A stretch of DNA of 64,000 nt from CAZACZ01 sp964483695 (GTDB lineage: Bacteria; Deinococcota; Deinococci; Deinococcales; Trueperaceae). Within the stretch, counting starts at the first letter, position 1. The number at the start of each line of letters is the position of its first letter. Shown here one piece after another: positions 27,451 through 35,837 of this stretch. The position numbers were made by a program, and so were the translations under genes. The notes under the pieces were generated by a model. The model was given only the letters and a program-made list of their open reading frames with translations. It was not told where the DNA came from and did not search any database. The stretch is taken from the NCBI GenBank assembly GCA_964483695.1, contig CAZACZ010000001.1, positions 62,001 to 126,000 on the forward strand, given 5' to 3'.

Positions 27451-28421
27451 CACTCGACCTGGGCATCCACGGGCACGAGGCCGTCATGGCCGAGCTGCGT
27501 CGGGTCTGGGCGGGAGGCGATGGTCCTCACACGCTGCTCTTCGCCGGCCCCGACGGCGTCGGCCGGCGACCGGTGGCGCGCTGGTTCGCAGCGTTCGCCA
27601 ACTGCCAGGCCGCCACGCCCGACGCCCGTCCGTGCGGCGTCTGCGCGAGCTGCGCCGCGATGGCGGCGGGGGTCCACCCCGACTTGCGCGAGGTGGCGCC
27701 TGCCAGCACCACGCGCAGCGGCAGGAGCAAACGCCGGGTGGAGATCACCATCGACCAGCTCGTCGAGCGCGAGCACGGCGACGCCGAACCGCTCGGTCCG
27801 TGGCTACGCTCGCGCCCGCGTCACCGCGTGCGCGTTGGGGTCATCGATCACGCCGACGCCATGAACGCCAGCGCCGCGAACGCCTTCCTCAAGATGCTCG
27901 AGGAGCCGCCTCCGTGGGCGGCGATCGTGCTGATCGCACCCGGCCCGGACGCCGTGCTCCCCACGGTGGCGTCGCGCAGTACCGTGATCCGCTTCGGCGC
28001 CGTGGCGCCGGAGGCGCTGGCGCGCATCGCGGGCGGCGTCGACCTCGCCGGCCACCCGGCGTTCCGTACCGGCCAGGCGGGCGCGCTGCTGCGCGCCGAG
28101 CTGGCGCCGGAGGCGACGCGGGCCGCCCGGGACGCCGCCTTGGCGTGCCTGGGCGCGCTAGATGGCGACCTGCTGGAGGCCCTCGACGGCGCCGACGTGC
28201 TGGTCAAGGCGTTGGCGGCCGCCAACGATGCCGGCGCCGACCCCGATCCGCTCGGCTGGCTACGCGAGCCGCTGCGGGTACGTCCTGCCCAGCTCTACGC
28301 CGCCGCTCTGGAAGAGATCGAACGATGCGAGGACGCCCTGGCGGCCTACGCCCAACCGTGGCTCGCATGCGCCGTGCTGACGTTGCGTCTGCGCGCGCTG
28401 CTCAGGCCCGCACCCGGCTGA
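27447..28421 (+). CDS. holB: DNA polymerase III delta' subunit
   Basis: HolB is the clamp-loader delta' subunit. The 324-residue protein has HEAVMAELRRVWAGGDGPHTLLFAGPDGVGRRPVARWFA, a P-loop remnant with Arg for Lys as is usual in delta', four zinc-ribbon cysteines (C...CGVCASC, about residues 52-68), and VIDHADAMNASAANAFLKMLEEPPPWAAIVLIA, the sensor/SRC-like region. It overlaps the upstream phosphoesterase gene by 4 bp and its last 20 bp overlap the convergent ricT gene. Bacillus also has holB next to the ricT homologue yaaT. Confidence 0.9.
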   Translation: MTLDLGIHGHEAVMAELRRVWAGGDGPHTLLFAGPDGVGRRPVARWFAAFANCQAATPDARPCGVCASCAAMAAGVHPDLREVAPASTTRSGRSKRRVEITIDQLVEREHGDAEPLGPWLRSRPRHRVRVGVIDHADAMNASAANAFLKMLEEPPPWAAIVLIAPGPDAVLPTVASRSTVIRFGAVAPEALARIAGGVDLAGHPAFRTGQAGALLRAELAPEATRAARDAALACLGALDGDLLEALDGADVLVKALAAANDAGADPDPLGWLREPLRVRPAQLYAAALEEIERCEDALAAYAQPWLACAVLTLRLRALLRPAPG

Positions 28422-29196
28422 CCTCGGCGGCGGGGAACTCCTCCACCGCGCCCTCTTCGGTGCGCAGATCGACGGTGCCCTTCAACGGGTTGAGCTTCAC
28501 CACCCTGCCGCAGGTGCCACTCTCGTCGTGGCAGGCGCGCGCGCCCTTCTTGGGCATGCCCTTGAGGAGCTCGCGGTACATGTCGTGCTCGTACTGCAGG
28601 CAGCACATCAAGCGCCCGCAGGGGCCGCTGATCTTCTCGGGGTTGAGCGGGAGCTGTTGGTCGCGCGCCATCCGGATGCTCACCGCGCTGAAGCTCTGCA
28701 GCCAGGTCGAGCTGCACGAGCCGTCGCCGCAGACGCCGAGCGTGCCGAGCATCCTCGCTTGGTCGCGGGGGCCGACGTTGGCGAACTCGATGCGCGCGTC
28801 GGTGTGCTGGATGAGCTCCTGCGCCAGCACGCGCAGGGGCACCTGCCGCTCGCTGGTGTAGCTCACGACCAGCAGCGTCTCGTCGACGGTGAACTCGAGC
28901 GCGACGACCTTCAACTCCGGTTCGACTTGCCGCGCGCGCGCGCGGAGCAGCCACTTGAGGTCTTCTGCCTTGCGCCGCAGCTCCTCGTGGCGCTCGAGGT
29001 CGTCGGTCTGGGCGTCTCGCACGTAGTGACCGTGCGGCTTGGCGACGTCACGCAAGTCGGTGCGCACGCGCCCGACCTCGAGCCCACGACGCGTGGCCAC
29101 CACGCAGGGCGTGCCCACGGCGGGCGGAGCTGGCGGCGCTTCCACGTAGTGGATCTTCGGTCCGTTGTCGAACTTCACGCCGATGCAATCGGGCAT
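28402..29196 (-). CDS. ricT: PSP1-domain protein RicT (YaaT)
   Basis: The 264-residue protein has the PSP1 hallmarks: CVVATRRGLEVGRVRTDLRDV near the N-terminus, then CGDGSCSSTWLQSFSAVSIRMARDQQLPLNPEKISGPCGRLMCCLQYEHDMY with conserved Cys residues that in the Bacillus Ric (Y-) complex bind an Fe-S cluster. In Bacillus the complex promotes RNase Y-dependent mRNA maturation; its partners RicA and RicF are not seen here. ATG 29196 (MPDCIGVKF) is 6 nt after TACAAT and is preferred over an in-frame upstream ATG. It overlaps holB by 20 bp tail-to-tail. Confidence 0.9.
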   Translation of the reverse strand: MPDCIGVKFDNGPKIHYVEAPPAPPAVGTPCVVATRRGLEVGRVRTDLRDVAKPHGHYVRDAQTDDLERHEELRRKAEDLKWLLRARARQVEPELKVVALEFTVDETLLVVSYTSERQVPLRVLAQELIQHTDARIEFANVGPRDQARMLGTLGVCGDGSCSSTWLQSFSAVSIRMARDQQLPLNPEKISGPCGRLMCCLQYEHDMYRELLKGMPKKGARACHDESGTCGRVVKLNPLKGTVDLRTEEGAVEEFPAAEVSRVRA

Positions 29197-29202
29197 GCGC
29201 GC

Positions 29203-29208
29203 ATTGTA
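29203..29208 (-). promoter_or_regulatory. -10 element TACAAT for ricT, leaderless start
   Basis: Minus-strand TACAAT ends 6 nt before ATG 29196 and lies just after the rnhB stop. Confidence 0.65.
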
Positions 29209-29213
29209 CGTGG

Positions 29214-29885
29214 TCATTGCTCCGGATCGCCCGGCTCGAAGAGCGGTCGCGCCAGCACGCGCCCGAAGCTCCGCCGGTGCTCCGGGCATGGGCCCAGCCG
29301 CGCCAGCGCGTTCAGGTGCCGCGGGGCGGCGTAGCCCTTGTGCGCGTCGAAACCGTAACCAGGGAACCGTTCGTGGAGGTCCACCATGTACGCGTCGCGC
29401 GCCACCTTCGCCAGGATGCTGGCGGCCGCCACCTGGTAGCTGCGCGCGTCGGCTCGAGGCGGCGTGAGCTCCGGCACGCCGTATGCCAGCGGCAGGTAGT
29501 CCGTGACGAGCGCGTCGGGAGGCGCCGCCAGCGCGTCCAGCGCCCTGCGCGCGGCGTTCTTGGTCGCGGCGAGCACCCCGATGGCGTCGACCTCCTCCGC
29601 CGACGCCACGCCGACGGCACACGCCAGCGCCACGGCGCGCACCTCCACGGCCAGGCGTTGGCGCTGGAGCGCCGTCAGCGTCTTGGAGTCACGGAAGGGG
29701 TAGTCGCGCTCGGGCGGGAGCAGCACCGCCGCGGCCATCACCGGACCCGCCAACGCGCCGCGGCCCGCTTCGTCGACGCCGGCAACGTGACGCGCCCCCT
29801 GCTTCCAGAGCGTGCGTTCCAACGTCCAATCGGGAGCGGCCAGCTTCGGAACGCGGTCGCGTCCGGGAGGGGCGCCTCCGCCCAC
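29214..29885 (-). CDS. rnhB: Ribonuclease HII
   Basis: RNase HII cleaves RNA in RNA-DNA hybrids and single ribonucleotides in DNA. The 223-residue protein has VAGVDEAGRGALAGPVMAAAVLL (acidic residues about 37-38), RDSKTLTALQRQRLA, and SYQVAAASILAKVARDAYMVDLHERFPGYGFDAHKGYAAPRHLNAL with the other catalytic acids. Start is GTG 29885, 4 nt after the kinase stop, with no clear Shine-Dalgarno, so it is likely cotranslated with the kinase. Confidence 0.93.
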   Translation of the reverse strand: MGGGAPPGRDRVPKLAAPDWTLERTLWKQGARHVAGVDEAGRGALAGPVMAAAVLLPPERDYPFRDSKTLTALQRQRLAVEVRAVALACAVGVASAEEVDAIGVLAATKNAARRALDALAAPPDALVTDYLPLAYGVPELTPPRADARSYQVAAASILAKVARDAYMVDLHERFPGYGFDAHKGYAAPRHLNALARLGPCPEHRRSFGRVLARPLFEPGDPEQ

Positions 29886-29889
29886 GGCG

Positions 29890-31062
29890 TCAGACGCTCG
29901 ACGCGCCGACCTCGCTCGGGCCGACGTCGGCCGGCACGCGGTCGGGGATGGTGAAGTAGAAGGTGCTACCCCGCCCGACCTTCGACTCGACCCAGATCTT
30001 GCCGCCGTGCTTCTCGACCGCGAGCTTGCAGAACGTCAAGCCCATGCCGGTGTCGTAGCGGTCGTGGATGGTGTGCCGCGACTGCTCGAAGGCGTTGAAG
30101 ATGCGCTTCTGGTCGGCATCGGGGATGCCTTCCCCGTCGTCGCGCACGCTCAAGACGAAGCCATCGTCCTGGCGCCAGGCGCGGAAGTCGATGTACCCGC
30201 CGCGCCGGGTGTGCTTGATGGCGTTGGCCATCAGGTTGGCCAACACGCGCCGCAGCAGCTTCGGGTCGCCCACCACGCGCTCGGCTTCCGGTCGGACCAG
30301 GAACCCGAAGTTGCGATCGCGCGGGCCGCCGCTCACGTCGCCAAGAGCTTCCTTGGCGAGTTCGCTGAGGCTCTCGATGTCGGCGGGCTCGTACGGCATC
30401 TGGCCCTCTTTCATGCGCCGAACGTCGAGGATGTTGGCCGCCAGGTTCAACAGGTGCTGCGACTCGCTGCGCGCCAGGCTCAGCAGGTCCTCGACGCCCG
30501 ACCCGCCGTCGCTCCGCAGCATCTCGAGGCTGTGGTCGAGCAACCCCATGACGCTGGCGATGGGGCTCTTGAGGTCGTGCACCAGCATGTGGATGAGGTC
30601 GTCCTTCATCCGCTCGCTCTGCTGGTACGCCTGCTCGAAGTGCCGCGCCTGCTCGAGCGCCTGGCGCAAGGAACGCTCCGCGCCGCGCCGGTCGAGCATG
30701 CGCTGGAGGTGCGCCTTGACGACGGTGGGGCGAGTCGGAAGCGTCAGGTAGGCATCGGCGCCCGAGGCGATCACGGCGCTGTGGACGTCGGGATCGGCCG
30801 GTCCAAGGTAGACGAACGGCACGTTGGCGAGCGCTTTGCGGCGCCGCAGCAACGCCACCAGGTCGAGCTGCGGCACCTTGGCCGCCAGCCCGTGCTCCAG
30901 CACCAGGGCCTCCGGCACGCTGCCCTGCGTGTGGTAGAGCAACTGCTCCACGTCCGCGAATACCTGGCTGTCGAGGCCGATCTCGTCCACTACGGAACGC
31001 AGACCCTGGCCGCGCGACTCGGTGGTCATCGCGATGAGCACGTACGGGGGCGGGTCGGCCAT
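29890..31062 (-). CDS. Sensor histidine kinase with a degenerate N-terminal receiver
   Basis: The 390-residue soluble protein has a receiver-like domain (about 1-125) in which the phosphoacceptor region reads EALVLEHGLAAK (Glu instead of Asp) and the conserved Lys position reads YLTLPTRP, so it is a pseudo-receiver. A dimerisation helix leads to the H-box IHMLVHDLKSPIASVMG (His about 162). Then come the N-box NLMANAIKHTRRGG, G1 VRDDGEGIPD, the F-box RIFNAFEQS and G2 TGMGLTFCKLAVEKHGG. No partner response regulator is adjacent. ATG 31062 is 6 nt after TAAGAT; GTG 31065 is an alternative. rnhB follows after 4 nt. Confidence 0.88.
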   Translation of the reverse strand: MADPPPYVLIAMTTESRGQGLRSVVDEIGLDSQVFADVEQLLYHTQGSVPEALVLEHGLAAKVPQLDLVALLRRRKALANVPFVYLGPADPDVHSAVIASGADAYLTLPTRPTVVKAHLQRMLDRRGAERSLRQALEQARHFEQAYQQSERMKDDLIHMLVHDLKSPIASVMGLLDHSLEMLRSDGGSGVEDLLSLARSESQHLLNLAANILDVRRMKEGQMPYEPADIESLSELAKEALGDVSGGPRDRNFGFLVRPEAERVVGDPKLLRRVLANLMANAIKHTRRGGYIDFRAWRQDDGFVLSVRDDGEGIPDADQKRIFNAFEQSRHTIHDRYDTGMGLTFCKLAVEKHGGKIWVESKVGRGSTFYFTIPDRVPADVGPSEVGASSV

Positions 31063-31068
31063 CACCGC

Positions 31069-31074
31069 ATCTTA
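31069..31074 (-). promoter_or_regulatory. -10 element TAAGAT, leaderless start
   Basis: Minus-strand TAAGAT ends 6 nt before ATG 31062 of the kinase-rnhB operon. Confidence 0.65.
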
Positions 31075-31228
31075 GCAGGAGGCCCTCGCTGCGGCGAAGC
31101 CGGTCGCGCGCCGCCGACGGCCGCCGCCGTGTCGTCCTGGTCGTCCTTTCCCGCCGCCGGTCGGTTCTCGAGCCGGTGGCTTGGCGGCCGATGCCGCCCC
31201 GGCGGCGCAACCGACCACGGCCGCCTGA

Positions 31229-31234
31229 TAGCAT
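31229..31234 (+). promoter_or_regulatory. -10 element TAGCAT, near-leaderless start
   Basis: TAGCAT ends 9 nt before TTG 31244. Confidence 0.55.
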
Positions 31235-31243
31235 GCGCGTGCC

Positions 31244-33670
31244 TTGGACGCGCTGCTCTCCTCCGTCCTGCCCGCCGGCACCGGCTTCGCGGCCCCCTGG
31301 CTGCTGCTCGGCACGCCGCTGGTCGTGGCGTTGCTCGTCTTCCCGCCTCGGCGCCGCGGATGGGTCTTCCGCTTGCTGGCACTCGTGGGGCTCGTGGTGG
31401 CGTTGGCGCAACCGTGGCGCACCGTCCCCGGGGGCCACGCCGCCTTGCTCATCGACGTCTCGGACAGCGTGGGTGACGGCGCCCTGGCGCTAGCGCGGAC
31501 GCTCGACGTCGCCACGCCGCAGGAGCCGGAGGTGTACCTGGTGGCCGCGGAGACGACCCGCGTCGCGAACCGTGCCGCGCCGCCGCCCGGCTTCCTCGTC
31601 ACCGACGGCACCGACTTGGCGCGGGCGCTCCAGGTCGCGGCGGCCGGCGGGGCCGGTCGCATCGTGCTGGTCTCCGACGGCGTCGCTCCTCGCGAGGCGG
31701 TGCTGGCGGCGCTGCCCGACGTCCCCGTCGACGTCCTGCCCGTCCCCAGCGTTCACGACGTGCGCGTGCTGGACCTGCTGGTGCCCGACCAGGTGGCTCC
31801 CGGGCAGGTGGTGGAGGCGGTGGCGGTCCTCGAGAGCGACGTCTCCACCCGTGTCACGGTGCGCCCCACGGCCGGCGATACCGTGCTGGAGCCGATCGAG
31901 CGCGACCTCGAGGCCGGCCGTACGGCGGTTCCGTTCCGGTTCGTGGTCGGGGACGCCGCCACCGTCCCCGTCAGTGTCGCGATCGACGTACCGTTCGCGC
32001 AGGTGCCGGGGAACGACCGTGCTCAGGCCAACCTAGCCGTGCGCAGCCGGCCGCCGGTGCTGGTCCTCGGTGACCCGGCGGCCGCCGCGTTGCTGCGCGT
32101 GCAAGGGATCGACGTGGTGGAGGGCTCGGTGGCCGACGTGACGGCGCCGCTCGGCTACGGTGCCGTGGTCGTGCGGGGCTCCGCGGTGCAGTTCACCCCC
32201 GGCCAGCTCGAGCTGCTCCGCGGGTACGTGGCGTCGGGCGGCGGTCTGATGATGACCGGCGGGCCGGACAGCTTCGGCTTCGGCGGCTGGTACCGCACCG
32301 CCGTCGAGGACGTGCTGCCCGTCACCACCGACCTTCGCACCGAGGTCACGCTTCCGCTCGTGGCGCTGGTGATGGTGATCGACCGCTCCCAGTCGATGAG
32401 CACCGGCTCGCCGTCGAAGATCGAACTCGCCAAGGAAGGCGCGGTGCAGGTGGTCGAGCTCGCCTACCAGGACGACCTGCTCGGCCTCATCGCGTTCAGC
32501 GATCCCTCCAGCACGCGCTGGGTGTTCGACCTGCGGCAGGCCACCGAACGCGGCAAGCGCGAGATGATGCAGGGCATCCTGGCGCTGGACACGGCAGGCG
32601 GCACCGTCCTCGGTCCCGCGTACGAGCAGGCGCTGGCCGCCCTCGCGGCCACCGAGGCCGCGGTGAAGCACGTCATCGTGTTGTCGGACGGCAAGCTCTA
32701 CGACGGCCAGGGCCCGTTCGGCGGCGATGCCGGCCCCGACTTCGCCGCCATGGCCGCCTCCGCCCTGCGGGACGGCATCACCACGTCCACCATCGCCATC
32801 GGCGAAGCGGCCGACTTCGAGCGCCTGCGCACCATCGCGGCCGCCGGAGGCGGTCGCTACTACGAGGCCATCGATGCCAGCACCTTGCCGCGCATCTTCA
32901 CGAACGAGGCGCTCACCGCCACCCGCGCCCTGCTGGTCGACGAACCGACCGTACCCCGGCCACGGCCCAACCCGCTGGTGACGTTCCCCGAGACGTTGCC
33001 ACCGGTCGACGCCTACGTTGCCACCACCTTGAAGTCCGACGCCCAGGAGGTGCTGGAGGGCCGCGAGGGCGAACCGTTGCTGGCCATCCGCCGCAGCGGG
33101 CTCGGCCGCACGGCCGCGCTGACCACCGACCTCAACCGCTGGGCAGGCGCCTTCGGATCTTGGGACGGCCTTCCGGGCGTCCTTGCCACCGTGGCCAGAT
33201 GGCTGCAGGCGAACCCGCTGGCGTACGAGGCCAGCGCCAGGCGCGACGGTGCCGAACTGGCCGTGGTGGTCGACGCGGTTCGCGGCGGCGACTACGTCAA
33301 CGGCGAACGCATCGAGGCGCGCTACGGCGGCGCGGTGACGGTGCTCGACCAGGTGGCGCCGGGCCGCTACGTCGGCCGTCTGCCGTGGCGTCCCGCTGCC
33401 GGCCCGGACGTCGTGGTCGCGGCGGGCGGGGAGGTGGTCGCGCGGGCGCGCGTGGCCGGGCCCGACCCGGAGTTCGCCGAGGTCGACGGTTCGGCCCTGC
33501 TCCAAGCCGTCGCCGATCGCACCGGTGGCGCCGTCATCGACCCGGCGCAGCCGTACGCGCCGGAGTTGGCCAGCACGCGCCTACCGCTGTGGCCGTGGCC
33601 CACGGGCGTGGCGTTGGCGGCGTTCTTGCTGGAGTTGGCGTGGCGGCGCTTCGCTCCGGTGCGGGCATGA
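31244..33670 (+). CDS. Large membrane protein with VWA and glutamine-amidotransferase-like domains
   Basis: The 808-residue protein begins with two membrane spans (about 14-30 and 38-56), followed by an extracytoplasmic region. An amidotransferase-like segment (VVVRGSAVQFTPGQLELLRGYVASGGGLMMTGGPDSFGFGGW, about 305-350) precedes a VWA domain, ALVMVIDRSQSMSTGSPSKIELAKEG, whose MIDAS DxSxS reads DRSQS near residue 380. Sugar-binding or beta domains follow, and a C-terminal span (WPTGVALAAFLLELAWRRF). This arrangement is seen in BatA/DUF-type membrane proteins of unknown function. Start TTG 31244 lies 9 nt after TAGCAT. It ends 4 bp from the convergent truD stop. Confidence 0.8.
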   Translation: MDALLSSVLPAGTGFAAPWLLLGTPLVVALLVFPPRRRGWVFRLLALVGLVVALAQPWRTVPGGHAALLIDVSDSVGDGALALARTLDVATPQEPEVYLVAAETTRVANRAAPPPGFLVTDGTDLARALQVAAAGGAGRIVLVSDGVAPREAVLAALPDVPVDVLPVPSVHDVRVLDLLVPDQVAPGQVVEAVAVLESDVSTRVTVRPTAGDTVLEPIERDLEAGRTAVPFRFVVGDAATVPVSVAIDVPFAQVPGNDRAQANLAVRSRPPVLVLGDPAAAALLRVQGIDVVEGSVADVTAPLGYGAVVVRGSAVQFTPGQLELLRGYVASGGGLMMTGGPDSFGFGGWYRTAVEDVLPVTTDLRTEVTLPLVALVMVIDRSQSMSTGSPSKIELAKEGAVQVVELAYQDDLLGLIAFSDPSSTRWVFDLRQATERGKREMMQGILALDTAGGTVLGPAYEQALAALAATEAAVKHVIVLSDGKLYDGQGPFGGDAGPDFAAMAASALRDGITTSTIAIGEAADFERLRTIAAAGGGRYYEAIDASTLPRIFTNEALTATRALLVDEPTVPRPRPNPLVTFPETLPPVDAYVATTLKSDAQEVLEGREGEPLLAIRRSGLGRTAALTTDLNRWAGAFGSWDGLPGVLATVARWLQANPLAYEASARRDGAELAVVVDAVRGGDYVNGERIEARYGGAVTVLDQVAPGRYVGRLPWRPAAGPDVVVAAGGEVVARARVAGPDPEFAEVDGSALLQAVADRTGGAVIDPAQPYAPELASTRLPLWPWPTGVALAAFLLELAWRRFAPVRA

Positions 33671-33674
33671 CGCG

Positions 33675-34901
33675 TCAGGCAGGAGCGTCGTCCACCGCCG
33701 CGCGGTCGCCGCGTTCTTCGTCGACGGTGTCGTCGTCTCCGAGCGGCTCGTCGACGTCCACCTTCATGATCTCGCGCAGCACCGCGGTCGCGTAGGAGCC
33801 CTTGGGAAGCTCGAACCCTACGTTCAGCACGTCCTCCGCCAGGCGCGCCGAGGTGCCGTGCAGGACCACGCGGGTGGTGCGGCGGTCGCCGCGGCGCGAT
33901 CCGAACTGCGGCCACCGTAGGCCGTAGGCGTCCAGCACCGCCTGCTCCACCTGCCCGGCGTCACCGCCCGATACCTTCACTTTGCGGCCGTAGAGCGGCA
34001 GCGTCGCGCTGATCTCGAGCCGCGAGGCGCGCGGGGTCTCGGCCTCCGGGTCGTTCACCAAGAACGTCCCGCCGGTGTCGTGCTTCCTGGCCCAATCGCC
34101 GAGCACCACGAGGGCGAACCACCCGCGCCGGATGCGCTCGGCCAGCATGGCGTTGAACAGCTGCGACTGCAGCGCGGAGACGAAGAAGCGCCGCAGGCGA
34201 TGGCCGCCAGGCACCCGCTCTCCCCGCAGCACGCGCACGCCGTCCCAGGCGTTGCCTCCGAAGCGACCGAAGCGCTGCGGGCCGAACCAGTTGGCCGTGC
34301 CGCGCGTCGCCAACGCGTCGAAGACCGCGTTGGCGACGTCGACGGCGTCCGACGCGACGTCACGGATGCGGATCTCGAAGCGGTTGCCGCGCAGGTGGCC
34401 GAGGCCCAGCTTGTTGCGGTGGTAGCTCGCGTCCAGCACGCGCACGCCATCGAGTCGCTCGAGCTCGCCCACGGCGGCGGCGTCGCGCTTGGGGAGGCTC
34501 AGCCATTGGGTCGTGACCGCGGCCTTGTCCTTCAGGCCGGCCACCCCGATGGCGCTCTCGTCCACCCCACCGCGCACCAACGCCTGCACCAGGTCGCGCG
34601 TGGTTAGGCCACGCTTCTCGACGCGCAGGTAGAGGTGCGAGCCGCTCCCTTCGGGCAGGTACAGGGGCACCTCCTCCACCCGGAAGTCCTCCGGTGTCGC
34701 GCGCACCCGGCCACCGGTGCCGCCGACGTCGGCGCTGACGAGCGGCAGGTCCGCCCAACGGAACAGGAAGCGCTCGCGCTCGTCGGCGGCGCCGGCGTCG
34801 ACTTCGCTTCCGACCGCCAGCGCGTCGCCGCCGTCGTCATCGGCGGTCGGCGGGTTCGCTCCGTCCCGCTTCGTCGCCGGCGCGCGGCTCGGGCGCGTCA
34901 C
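33675..34901 (-). CDS. truD: tRNA pseudouridine(13) synthase TruD
   Basis: TruD modifies U13 of tRNA-Glu. The 408-residue protein has a charged, probably disordered N-terminus (about 1-55), then RATPEDFRVEEVPLYLPEGSGSHLYLRVEKRGLTTRDLVQAL, the catalytic segment IGVAGLKDKAAVTTQWLSLP (Asp in KDK), and the TRUD insertion with TANWFGPQRFGRFGGNAWDG. Start GTG 34901 overlaps the stop of the LON-domain gene as GTGA. TruD is patchily distributed among bacteria, so its presence here is worth noting. Confidence 0.92.
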   Translation of the reverse strand: MTRPSRAPATKRDGANPPTADDDGGDALAVGSEVDAGAADERERFLFRWADLPLVSADVGGTGGRVRATPEDFRVEEVPLYLPEGSGSHLYLRVEKRGLTTRDLVQALVRGGVDESAIGVAGLKDKAAVTTQWLSLPKRDAAAVGELERLDGVRVLDASYHRNKLGLGHLRGNRFEIRIRDVASDAVDVANAVFDALATRGTANWFGPQRFGRFGGNAWDGVRVLRGERVPGGHRLRRFFVSALQSQLFNAMLAERIRRGWFALVVLGDWARKHDTGGTFLVNDPEAETPRASRLEISATLPLYGRKVKVSGGDAGQVEQAVLDAYGLRWPQFGSRRGDRRTTRVVLHGTSARLAEDVLNVGFELPKGSYATAVLREIMKVDVDEPLGDDDTVDEERGDRAAVDDAPA

Positions 34902-35554
34902 GTTCGCGTCCGCCTCGCGCGCGCCCGGGGCTCCATGCGCTCCTGCATCAGGGTGCGGGCGAGGTCGAGGCGCTCGCGCAGCGAGCGCGCCTCCAGCAGC
35001 GTCTGCTTCGACTCGGACGGCACCAGGATGTTCGCGCACACGAACGATGCTTGGTAGAAGGGGTCCTCGGGAAGGTGAGCGTCGATCTCGTCCTCGGCGT
35101 CGCCGCGGAACCGCTTGCCCGCGTAGCTGCGGAAGGTGTCGACGGCGTCCCAGGCCGCCACGGCCTCGGCGTTCGGGTCGTCGCGGCCGATCGGCGCGGG
35201 GTGCTCCTCGGTGAAGTAGAGCGGTCGCGGCTCGCCGCCCGCCTCGGGCACGCGCTCGGTACGGTCGATGTGGACCTCGCATCGCTCCTGGCCATGCACC
35301 AACAGGTCGTAGGTGCCGTCCTCGTTCTCCTCGACGCTCAGCACGTGCACGACCGTGCCGAAGCGCGCCAGTTGCTCGGCGGTGTCGCGGATCGGCGCGT
35401 TGCCGCGGCTCCACACGATGACGAAGCGCTTCGGCTCCTGCTCCTGCGCAAGCACCTCGCGCACGAGGCGCTTGTAGCGCTCCTCGAACACGTGCAGCGG
35501 CACGGTCATGCCGGGGAACACGACGATATCGAGGGGGAACAGCGGCATCTCCAT
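34898..35554 (-). CDS. LON substrate-binding-domain protein
   Basis: The 218-residue protein is a stand-alone N-terminal Lon domain (PF02190): MPLFPLDIVVFPGMTVPLHVFEERYKRLVREVL, then GTVVHVLSVEENEDGTYDLLVHGQERCEVHI, and a helical C-terminal half (ANILVPSESKQTLLEARSLRERLDLARTLMQERM). It has no ATPase or protease part. Such proteins (related to YcaO-neighbour Lon-N, and to cereblon) may bind peptides; the function is unknown. ATG 35554 is 9 nt after TACCTT. Overlaps truD by 4 bp. Confidence 0.85.
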   Translation of the reverse strand: MEMPLFPLDIVVFPGMTVPLHVFEERYKRLVREVLAQEQEPKRFVIVWSRGNAPIRDTAEQLARFGTVVHVLSVEENEDGTYDLLVHGQERCEVHIDRTERVPEAGGEPRPLYFTEEHPAPIGRDDPNAEAVAAWDAVDTFRSYAGKRFRGDAEDEIDAHLPEDPFYQASFVCANILVPSESKQTLLEARSLRERLDLARTLMQERMEPRARARRTRT

Positions 35555-35563
35555 CTCGCTCCC

Positions 35564-35569
35564 AAGGTA
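35564..35569 (-). promoter_or_regulatory. -10 element TACCTT for LON protein-truD
   Basis: Minus-strand TACCTT ends 9 nt before ATG 35554. Confidence 0.5.
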
Positions 35570-35623
35570 GCAGGCAAGGGCGGTACGGTTTGCAGCGTGC
35601 GCCGCGATGCCGCCGAACGAAGC

Positions 35624-35646
35624 GGCCGGTCCTGGCAGGACCGGCC
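35624..35646 (-). terminator. tRNA-Asp terminator
   Basis: GGCCGGTCCT, loop GGC, AGGACCGGCC make a perfect 10-bp stem beginning 4 nt beyond the tRNA 3' CCA. Confidence 0.7.
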
Positions 35647-35650
35647 GATC

Positions 35651-35726
35651 TGGCGGAGCCGACGGGATTCGAACCCGCGACCTTCTGCGTGACAGGCAGA
35701 TATGCTAACCGCTACACTACGGCTCC
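35651..35726 (-). tRNA. tRNA-Asp (GTC)
   Basis: On the minus strand the cloverleaf reads: acceptor GGAGCCG pairing with CGGCTCC, D arm with GTGTAGCGGTTAGCAT, anticodon stem TCTGC/GCAGA around the loop CTGTCAC (anticodon GTC, Asp), and T arm GCGGGTTCGAATCCCGT. The discriminator is G, and CCA is encoded (35651-35653). Length is 76 nt with CCA. A good -35/-10 promoter precedes it and a hairpin follows. Confidence 0.97.
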
Positions 35727-35739
35727 GAGCGCGTCCCCA

Positions 35740-35769
35740 AGCCTACCGGCTCCCCCGACACGCTGTCAA
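35740..35769 (-). promoter_or_regulatory. tRNA-Asp promoter with canonical -35 and -10
   Basis: On the minus strand TTGACA (35769-35764), an 18-bp spacer, and TAGGCT (35745-35740) precede the tRNA 5' end by 13 nt. This is the clearest two-box promoter in the window. Confidence 0.8.
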
Positions 35770-35782
35770 CGCCGAGCAAGGT

Positions 35783-35816
35783 GCGTCGCCGCCGGCCCGC
35801 TGCGGCGCGGCGACGC
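35783..35816 (-). terminator. Hairpin after the hydrolase-like lipoprotein gene
   Basis: GCGTCGCCGC (35783-35792) and GCGGCGACGC (35807-35816) form a 10-bp stem with a 14-nt loop, 21 nt after the stop codon at 35838. Confidence 0.55.
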
Positions 35817-35837
35817 CGCCGACCGGTCCACCGTGGT

